From positions 6,631,501 through 6,695,500 of the forward strand of contig CM034412.1 in assembly GCA_019925095.2 (NCBI GenBank): a stretch of DNA of 64,000 nucleotides, given 5' to 3'. Within the stretch, counting starts at the first letter, position 1. Each line of letters begins with the position of its first letter. The translations under genes and the position numbers were made by a program. Under the pieces are notes generated by a model. That model made no database searches. It was not told where the DNA came from and saw only the letters and a list, made by a program, of their open reading frames with translations. Shown piece by piece: positions 9,730 to 18,900 of the stretch. Source of the DNA: Dendrolimus kikuchii. Taxonomy: Eukaryota; Arthropoda; Insecta; Lepidoptera; Lasiocampidae.

Positions 9730-12429
9730 CTAGTCTATCCTGTGGGGTGAGCTATGTCTCCTAGCGTCCCTCGCGGGGACGTGGAGAGATCTTGATTGGC
9801 GGCGTCTGAGACGCCGCCGTCTGTGTCTGTCTGTCGGTGCCTGCCAGCCTACTGTTCTAACCGTGGGCGGACTGATCCGGGCCAGCCGTTTCGTAATAAC
9901 GTCGACTCTGTCCGTCAGGACGTTACGCGGTCGTCGCACAAGAGCCTTTCGACGAGGCTTATAATCGGACGCGGACACGACGAGCGGATTTCGATGGTGC
10001 GGCGCGAGATCGAAATACTTACGCGAGAGCGACGTAATGTAGTTTTTGATGGAGGGAAGCTCCAGATCGCGGTGGAGGTCGACGTTACGCATATAGAGGG
10101 GAGCACCGACGGCTCTGCGCATGAATTTATTCTGCACGATTTGCAGTTTATCTTACTTTGCCCAGGGGATTTGTTGGTCATAGAGCGAAATGGTTTTTAG
10201 GCGAAGGCTAGCGCGTTTGGGGGAGCGAAGCGTGCCCGGGGAAAAGAACATTGCTGCGCTTTTCTCCGGGTTTACCTCTATCCTCCATTTGCGAAACCAT
10301 TCGCCTAGTTCTGTGACAGCTGTCTGCAGCCGGATGCAAGCCATTTGTCGGTTTTGATCTGATGTATAGAGTGCGGTGTCATCCGCAAAGAGGGCCAACT
10401 CCACATCTGGAGTTTTTGGGATGTCGCTGGTGTACAGCGTGAAGAGTAGTGGCGACAGGGCCGAGCCCTGTGGTACACCGGCTGTGAGTGGGTGAGGGGA
10501 CGAGCGCGTTCCCTCCACTCGAAAACGGAAGCTACGACCTAGGAGGAAGTCTCGCAAGATGAGCACGAGTCTGTCTGGCATACCGAACTGGTACAGCTTG
10601 TAAATCAAGCCGTTGTGCCAGACCTTGTCGAAGGCTTTTGCTACGTCTAGAAACAGTGCGGCTGTTCCTATAGGGCGGGGGCGATGGGCAAAGTGAGATA
10701 ATATGTGCTCCGTGATGCGGTGCACCTGTTGGACGCATGAGTGTCTGGCACGGAAGCCAAATTGCTCATCGGGTATTAGATGTTTGCTGAAGGCAAAATC
10801 TCTAAGTCGAGAGAGGATGACCCTCTCGTAAAGCTTGCTGAGTGCGCTCAGTAGGCTGATTGGACGGTAGCTAGACGGTTTATTAGCCGGTTTTCCCGGC
10901 TTGTGAATACCGATGACATCTGCTTCCTTCCAGATCGCGGGAAAGGAGCAGTTTGTTATGGCGGCATTGAAGATGCTCACTAGAATTATAATTAGATGGG
11001 CGGGTAGGAGTTTTAAAACGCGATTGTTGATGCCATCGGTCCCTGGGGCCTTTCGCGGTTTGAGAGACTTGATCAGATCTTGCACTTCTTCGACCGTGAC
11101 CGTGTCGAGTGTGGTTTCCGCTGGTAAGGAGGATCTACGTTCGACCTCGGAGTCTACCTCCGTCAGGTGTGACTGGTCGACGTTTTGCGTAGTGGGGGAG
11201 CATTGAAGCTCTAGACTCTGAGCAAGGCACTCGGCCTTCTCCTCGTCATCGAACGCCTCGGTGTTGTCGGCTCTTTCTAGCGCGGGTATGACAGTAAGGG
11301 TGTCTGATTTGAGAGCTCTAGCCAGCTTCCAGTATGCCTGGTGAGTTGGCTCGATATCCCTCAACGTTCTGTCCCAACGTTGTTCCCTGACTTCCCGGAT
11401 ACGTAGTTTGACCTCGCGCTCTAGTTCGCGGAGTCGGACTCTGTTATCCTCGGTGGGATATCTGTCGTGAGCTCTGGAGGCGGCTCTCTTTTCCCTCAGC
11501 AGTACCCTCACCTCGTCCGGCAGGCATAAGTGGCGGTCATCCTCCACTGGCACCTGCCTGGACGAGTTCCGCACTGCGGATTGAAGGTGGCTGGTGAGGG
11601 CCTCGATTGCCGTCTCCGTGTCATGGCGGGACACGATGTGGTCCGGGATGCGGTCCAGGTCTTGTGAGCTGGTTGCCTTGAGGAGGGTCTCAAGTCTCAA
11701 CCAATCCACAGAGGTCCTAGTTTCAGATGTCTGGTCTGTCTGTGGTCCTAATCTGAGGATAACCGGACGATGGTCCGAGTCGATATCGTCCATCGTTTCG
11801 ATCGAATGGAACTGAAGGGTTACGCCCCTCAGTAATGCTAGGTCGAGAGTGTTTGGGGTCCCCCAGTCGCGGTTGGGGGGGTATCTTGTGGGGGTCATGG
11901 GAGTTAGTATATCAAACAAAAGATTGTCTGATATATTTATTAGGGCTCTGCCATTGGGGTTAGTGGTATTGCAATTCCACTGCTCGTGTTTGCAATTCAG
12001 ATCTCCGGCTATAATAACAGCCGGGCCTAAGTTGAATAGGGTTTCTAGGTCTTTCTTAATAAGGGTTTTTTGGCATGCGAGGTATGCTGAAACTATGACT
12101 AGAGGTTGGTGGCCAGTCATTGCTAGTCTGCAGGCGGATACCTCCATACCGTCTAGTGGGGGGGTGACTACAGGCATGCAGTGTAGGGATCTTCTGAAAT
12201 AGATCAGGGTGCCGCCACCACGGCCTACCCTGTCATGTCTAGTGATCCGATAGTTAGAGATCTTTGGATCTCTATTACTCGGTTTCAGGAAGGTCTCCTG
12301 TACTAGTAGTATATCTACTTGATTGGTAACCAGGAAGTCATGGACCAAGTCGCGCTGGTTTCGAAGGCCATTGGCGTTATAAGTCGCCAGAGTCAATGAG
12401 CGTGGTTTATTTCTACCTACATGCGCCAT
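9729..12429 (-). pseudogene. Jockey LINE ORF2: endonuclease and reverse transcriptase, internally deleted
   Basis: The first 758 codons run from ATG at 12429 to a TAA at 10153. An APE-type endonuclease comes first (TYNANGL at residues 16-22, E45, GDLNC at 142-146, SDHRPV near 218). The reverse transcriptase follows (SSYRPISLLSALSKLYE, LDVAKAFDKVWH, GVPQGSALSPLLF, FADD at 681-684). The same frame resumes after the stop with LQIVQNKFMRRAVGAPLYMR and NVDLHRDLELPSIKNYI, the usual C-terminal part of Jockey pol. Comparing with the family, about 80 residues between these blocks are missing. A ~250-bp deletion therefore joined QQIPWAK directly to the C-terminal block and left a stop at the joint. The catalytic domains look intact but the protein is truncated. 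Confidence 0.85.
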
Positions 12430-12466
12430 TTGTTACCGGTAACAATAATTTGACTAGGTTGTTTAG

Positions 12467-14315
12467 TTACAACGATCTAAGTATTTGGAGGAGGTACGCG
12501 TGATCCATTTCGATCACGAGTTGATCCCGGAGGGAGGGTTGTGTTGACTCTGAAACTTGCCTCAGTTTCCGAGCCAAGAGTTGGACCTCTTGCAGGTCGA
12601 AGGGCAAGTTCTTGGCGAATTTAGTCGCCAAAGCTAAGTCCTCCGCTATAGAGTGGTGGGCCGATGGCCCTGAAGGTCCCTTAGAAATGGGGGCGAGGGC
12701 GGGGGCGGGGGTGGCCGAGGGTAGGCCGGCCATAACTGGGGCACGCGTCCTTAGCGGAGGGAACGCTTCCGTCGTGGGAAGACCCGTCCAGTGGTTTACC
12801 ACTGGGGGGGGGGGCCGCCACGAATGCGGGTTTGTTCGGCACTTTTCTAGTGCCTTTTTGGGCATTGCCCTTTCCGACCTTACGTTTGGGTCGGGGGGCG
12901 GCAGGGCAGCCTCTGTAGTTAGCGGGGTGACCCGCTTGGCCGCAGAGGATGCAGCTCGGTGGCTCCGGGGAGTCCCGGGTGCGAGTGCACTCCGAGGTCC
13001 CGTGGTCGCCCAGGCACTTGACGCACCTGGGACGGGATTGACAATGTAGGGCAGAGTGCCCATAAAGTTGGCAGCGATGACACTGCCGCAGTGTATGTTT
13101 TTCGTGTGGACGTTCCACACGAAGGCCAGAGAGGCCACAGACCTTCTCAAGATCGAAGATCTTTTTCCCCTCTGGGGAGAGGTCGAGGACAACCAATACT
13201 AGGTTTAGAGGGGACTTTGTGGCGTCGCCTCTGTGCATACGGTGCACTTCGTGCACTGGTAGGGCTTGGGACTTAAGGTCCTCTAGAATATAGGAACTTT
13301 CAATTTCCTGAGGAAGTCCGCGGATTACAGCCCGAAGGCGTTTTTCTTCTGGCAGGGCGTAAGTGTAGTAACCGATTTTACGGTCACATAATAAAGTAGT
13401 TAGGGCGCGGTGGTCACTTGAAGACGTGACCATAACTTTGATGCCGTGTTGAGTATCACGGGCTTCTTTTATGGAGATTGCCTTACCTGGCAGTTCTTTA
13501 GCGAGTTGAAGCCAATGGGCTTTCTCGCGGATGGTCAGGGGTGGCGGCGGGCGTTGTGAAGGTGGCCCAGGGCGGCTGGAAGGTGCCGCTGTCGGTGTTG
13601 TGCCCGCTGTTGGGGCGGGGTTGGGGGGGACCTCCCTCTGGGTCTTACGTTTTTTAGTACGATTAACGGTTATAAAACCGTCATCGTCTTCGCGGTCTAA
13701 GGGGATGTTCGCGGGAGGCGCGACATCCATAGGAGTAATTTCATCGGCCGGTGGAAGAGGGGCATCCCTGAGGTTTTGCGGACCTTCAGAGGATAAATCG
13801 ATTTCTCGACGAGAATCGATTACGCGATGGATGGGCGAACGTGAACGCGATGTCGTCGAACTCGCAGAGCTCGAACGCGGTTTTGTCGATGCGGAACCGC
13901 GAGAAAACGAGGCGCGCGACTTTGGTGCCACACGATGGGCATCGTTGAGCGGGGGTGCGGGCGGCGGGCGCACTGGTAACGCGGCGGGTATGGATGCGGG
14001 GGGCGCGGGCGCTACGGCAGAGTGCAGGTGGACCGCGGTAAGCGCGGCGGCGGGGGTTGCGGGGCGTGCGCTAGTCGCGGCAGGTGCGATGGTCGCGGCA
14101 GATGCGGGTGCGGGGAGGGGGGCCTGCGCGGGGGCCCTTTGCACGTGTGACTCGCGGGACACAGGTTTCTCGGAATTAAGTTCCGAAATAACGGGCACCA
14201 TTGATTGGGACTCCGGAGTCCTCAAAAATTGGTCGAGAGCTTGAGGGAATTGCTGTCGTAAAAACGACAGCAAACCCTCTAGCAACGATGGGGAGGGCTC
14301 CACGCCGTCCATTGT
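12467..14315 (-). pseudogene. Jockey LINE ORF1: gag-like nucleic-acid-binding protein, frameshifted
   Basis: A long frame is open from the likely start ATG at 14315 (ACAATGG context) down to the homopolymer. The region is rich in Ala/Pro/Ser and then basic. It contains cysteine knuckles: CHRCQLYGHSALHC, CVKCLGDHGTSEC and CILCGQAGHPANYRGC. At a run of eleven G on the + strand (12804-12814, C11 in sense) the frame must change. After it the sensible C-terminus (KFAKNLPFDLQEVQ to QILRSL) is in the other frame and ends at TAA 12467, 37 nt before ORF2. Such proteins bind element RNA and chaperone it to DNA. The break is a homopolymer length change, real or a base-calling artefact. Confidence 0.8.
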
Positions 14316-14480
14316 CCCTGAGGGGGACGAACGATTTGGTGGAAAAACCACCTGATGACGCACTTTTCACTGCACTGTCACAGAAAAAATACAGATCGAC
14401 CGGGTGAACGAACGAACACAACGAACACGAATAACGGACTGCCGAGGCGGAACGGGAGACGTGCGCGCGCGACGAAATCA

Positions 14481-15974
14481 TGTCACGTCACATACATTAC
14501 ATCCCATCACACCATGTCATGACATATTACATACAATCACATCACGTCGGGTTCCAACACATCATATTTTATATCATCGCTTATCTTTTGCACTATAATG
14601 CACACCAATAAAACTATGAAAGCTTCTTTAATTTATTTACTGTAAACATAATGTGAATAGATTGCTGTCCAAATGTTTTAATCGGTAAAATTAATTAAAA
14701 GCACTATTCGAAAATTAAATTTTGAGTACTTCAAAGTTATGCGTTCCTTTTTTAATCGTTTTCACTATTTTTAAATACATAAATATGATACTACAAGTAA
14801 TAATAAATTTTCTATCATGTAAACTTTCGCATCTATCGTGTCTTGTGTTTCTATACCGTAGGTACTTGTATTGCAATAATGTAACGTGTACTTTATAAAG
14901 GAGTCTTACAAACCCATATTGGACAGAGCTAGTTTTGTTAACTTTCTTATGTAGGTACTCCATAATACTAAGATTTTGTGGATTATTAGAAAGTTTAATA
15001 TTAGTTTTATCTTGGAAATTGTGTTTGATAAATATTACTTTTTTGCCTAGAAAAATAAATAAATAAATGTGTAGTAACAGTATTTTTTGACAAAAATGTC
15101 ATTATTGCATGTAAATTTAACAAAATTTTCATTGCATTACTCGTAGATATGTACAATTTGCAAGTAATTAATTTTAACATGGTCATGACGTGATAATGTA
15201 ATGCCAGGGAGAAAACTTGGTAATCCGTCACACAAACTCAAACATACAAAAACGTGACACGAAAAGATACATACATCGTCTTCGAAATTTATCCTAACGG
15301 GAATCGACCTCTATACCTATGTGTATACCTAGATACATACGTATAGAGTTGTCTATATCTAGGTGAGTCTAAAGTTAAATATGCATGAAAATAAAACAAG
15401 TACGAATTTTTGACAGCATTCAATTTCCATTTTATATAGCGTATATTCTTTATGACCTAAGAGTTTTCTGTGTTTTGCACCAAGTAAAAACTAAAACAAT
15501 AAAAAAAATATGTTGGTAGTTACTAGTCGTTTGTTAATTTTGTAAGCTTAAATTTAAGTTAATCTGAAGAATCTTTTCTTTTTGGTAGCCATAGAATGGA
15601 GCACTGGTGACCTTTCATATAGATTTCTTATAAATCTATTTCAGGCACCAGTCATACACACCAGGTTTCTTCGTGAATCTGTTGTGTTGAGAAATAAATA
15701 AAGTTTTTATTTATTGTTATTTTATTATTATTGTTTCGTGGTCATCCTACTCTAGGGGAAATTGCGCTGCTCAACCCAGCGCAGCGAGAATTGCGGAAAA
15801 TGAATTGCACGCGAGCACAACACTTCCTTTCAACGCCGGCAGCAGACGTATAACATCACCAACTGTCAAAATAGGTTAAGAAAAAAGTTATCTAATAAAA
15901 AAAAACCTGCAAAACTTTTAAGAAAAAAGCCGGTTATATTTTTTGGTTCACTTCCGAAACAATTTTAATTCAAA
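14481..15974. other. Intergenic, with an ACAT-rich tract and the sulfotransferase promoter region
   Basis: The first 80 bp are a loose run of ATCACAT/ACATTACAT units. The rest is AT-rich with no supported gene. The ~200 bp before 15975 should include the 5' UTR and promoter of the sulfotransferase gene; no unambiguous core element is visible. Confidence 0.5.
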
Positions 15975-18900
15975 ATGAGAACTAAACCGCTTTTAACGTT
16001 TTCTAAGTTAGATAATGAGACGGGGGAATTGTTGGATAGAATGTTCGAGAAGAAGGATTGTATGGTTGAAATCAATCCAGGGAAAGTGATCCTGCCGGCG
16101 GACTACATGACTATAGGGCAAGATATTCTCGATATGGAAGTCAGGGAAAGCGATATCTGGATGTGCTCTTATCCTAGAACTGGTAAGTTTAGTTATATAT
16201 CTATAGAAAGGAGAGTGAAAATTTAATTTCTGGAATACAACATGTATATACATATTTGTTTGATTACGAATGATTTACATTTTTCTTTATAAGCTGCGCG
16301 CAGGTTTGCCAATGATTACTTAATGCTATTATATTGTATTATTGTATATACTTATGTAAAGTATATACAGTAATAAATTTTTTGCAACAACTATTTATGT
16401 AACCTTTTTTGTCAACCCTACTGACCACGCGTGACATGATGAGGCTATCTGCAAACGTACGGGTAGTAAATAATATGTAAAAACACATATACTAAAAAAT
16501 TTATAAAAAAATGATGTCCGCTGGCAGAGGGGCCTGGGGTACAAACTACCGGTGGTTAGGGCTCTAGAGACAGGAACCTCCTCACAATTTGTGCCGCGAC
16601 CTAGAGTGCTGCTTTGTATATCTGGCCCCTTGACTCAGCTTTCTAGCGAAACGCCTCTCTCTAGATGACTGTCAAGTAGTAGTTAGATGTTTTATTCTCA
16701 TTTTGACGGCTGTTGTGGTTGAGTGGTCTAAGCGTTAACCTGCCTAGGTCACAGGAATATAGAAGTCCAGGCTTCGATTCCTGACATTGTATGGCTCGTA
16801 AATAAACTTTCCGTTATTTGCATATTGTCTAGAATGAATGAACTTGAACGCTGCTTTAAGAACATTAAACCTTGGGAATATACAATGGGTGTGTCTGCTC
16901 TGTTATTAAGATAAAATATCTTCGGTCCGTGCAGAAACTGAGAAAAAATACAATTTCCTGCGTCCAGGTGACCTGTTGTAAGAGGCGACCATATAACCCA
17001 CAGCCTTGTGTTAGGGTATTTGCGCGTCTGGATGGCTATCACTCTTGGTCAAGAGTATGCTGCCATAACAATTTTGAGTTGTGTTCCGGTATTATTGGCC
17101 GGCTTCCAGTCTCCCTTAAGAGAGCGATAGCACATTGGTATCAAGTTAGTTGTTTCAAATGTCCATAGGCGATGGTAACCGCTTTCCATCAGGTTGGCTA
17201 TCTGCCTGTAAGTTGAACACGTGCACTAAAAATTAGTCATCATGTCTATTGTCCATTTGTCTGTCCATCTATATTATGCTACAGACATTTTTATCAAACA
17301 CTTTTTAGTTGGGTGACGTTTAGTATAAATGTGTCTTAAAATCATATAGGTGTTTTATAGTTATTTTTTTTACGTTGATGTACAGATACGGACATTTTCA
17401 AAGTTGTAGGTAAATAATTGCCTTCGCCCTACTTTTGAAACGATGTGATTGTAAAATGGGAAGATGCTAAAATACTTTAAAGGAAAACGACTTTCAATAC
17501 TATATTTGTATCATTATACTTTTATTTAAATGTTTTTTTAGGGTTCGGCGAAAAATAATTTGTATGCCGAAAAGGCAAAAAGTAATATATTACAACAACA
17601 CGTGTCATGTTTTTAAAATAAATAATTTTTTTTCGAATGTTAATAACATATAATCGAATACAATGCAAGAAAACTTAACAAATTTTATTTGTAATTAGTC
17701 AAATAAAAACTTCAACGGACAAGTGGAAAAACGAATGGCAACGGATAAGTGACAAAACGAATCGCAACAAGATTTTAACAGTTTTACGGGTAGATTGTTA
17801 ATGTACTTGTCCAATTTGAAAACGTGCCCGTAAAACATCAAGTTAAAATTTTGTTGCGATTCGTTTTGCCACTTATCCGTTGCCATTCGTTTTTCTACTT
17901 GTCCGTTGAAGTTTCACTTCTACTATGTGTCCCAGCACAAATTTTGATTTTTCGCAGGTTTACTGCAAATTATGATTTGGTTAGGTTAGGTACATTTTAA
18001 TGAATGCATATTTTATTTAAACATATTTTATTTTATCAAACAAAAAAACTGAATTCGATCCGGAACCAAAAAACGCATCCACTTGTCTGCTCTAAAATTA
18101 TGCCGCCTCTCACCACGTCTAGTCTAAATTTATGCCGTTCCTCCAAGCGGCCGTAACGCTTTTTCGTGACAGAAAAATTCTAAGACCCCTCCTCTACATA
18201 GAAGTTTCATTAAAAAAAAAGGGCATTTGTATGCAGTTCTCACGCAGTAGAGGTGAAACGAAGTATGACGAACGAATTTTAAATTTCGTGACGTCATATT
18301 TTATTTTCATTTACCGTCATAAAATAATTTATTTTTGTTTTCTCGAGTTTCAAATCACAACGATTAGTGCACGTGTGTTACCCCTACAGAACCCCTTAAG
18401 TTGTGGAGTAATACGCACTCGATCGATAAGTTTTATTCTAATTATTAAAATTAAAATATACCTATACTAATAATATATACAGTTTAATTAAAAAAAAAAA
18501 AACGTTACAAATAGTAAAAATACAGGCCAGTCTTTTGGTCGCGTGAGACGTCTATCAACCGTTTAGATAGGTCTCGATAAAGGCAGTGGGCTTCTGGACC
18601 CTATGTCCCCAAAGTTTTGGCACCAAAAGCAACAAATATGTATGCGCTACCAACGGATGCATATTTGTGGCATTTTAGGTCCTCTTGTCGGGCGGCAGCT
18701 GCACCAGCTACCACACCCGTGTCTGGAAGATGGGACGCTGCCAAGTTATCAATGCACGTGGCGTCCCACACTAATTATTTATTTTTTAACAGGTTCAACA
18801 TGGGCTCAAGAGATGGTTTGGCTGATTGGCCATGATTTAGATTACGAAGGCGCTAAATCTCTGCAGCAGGTATCTTTGTTTATTTTTTGTTAGTATAAAC

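Larger units (their letters stand above)
9359..14480 (-). mobile_element. Jockey-type LINE, near full length, defective
   Basis: Read on the minus strand it has a 5' UTR, a gag-like ORF1, a 37-nt gap, an endonuclease/RT ORF2, a ~370-nt 3' UTR and an A-tail (T15 at 9359-9373). It is much more GC-rich than the flanks. The left end is fixed by the A-tail; the 5' end near 14,430-14,480 is an estimate. No target-site duplication was found. The insertion lies beside an ACAT/ATCAC-rich tract at 14,480-14,560. A truncated + strand copy of its 3' UTR is at 46404-46759. Confidence 0.85.
16183..18792. other. Sulfotransferase intron 1, repeat-rich
   Basis: This 2.6-kb intron holds a tRNA-like SINE (16706-16790), a LINE 3'-tail-like stretch (about 16880-17215, ending ATAGGCGATGGTAACCGCTT), a long fold-back (17708-17913) and an antisense pol-tail fragment (18530-18625). 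None of the short open frames here looks coding. Confidence 0.6.

Noticed and set aside
14481..14600. Telomere- or ACAY-repeat target for the Jockey LINE
   Set aside because: The tract is only loosely repetitive, no duplication is visible at the other end, and TTAGG repeats are absent.
15975..16226. Sulfotransferase exon 1 as a stand-alone 83-residue gene
   Set aside because: The last 14 codons are intronic; the donor after SYPRTG joins to STWAQEM in exon 2.
16706..16790. A functional tRNA-Leu/Ser gene
   Set aside because: A and B boxes are present but acceptor and T stems do not close properly, so it is called a SINE head.
18603..18893. 96-codon + frame overlapping sulfotransferase exon 2
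   Set aside because: It runs through an antisense LINE tail and the acceptor of exon 2, and does not fit the SULT frame.
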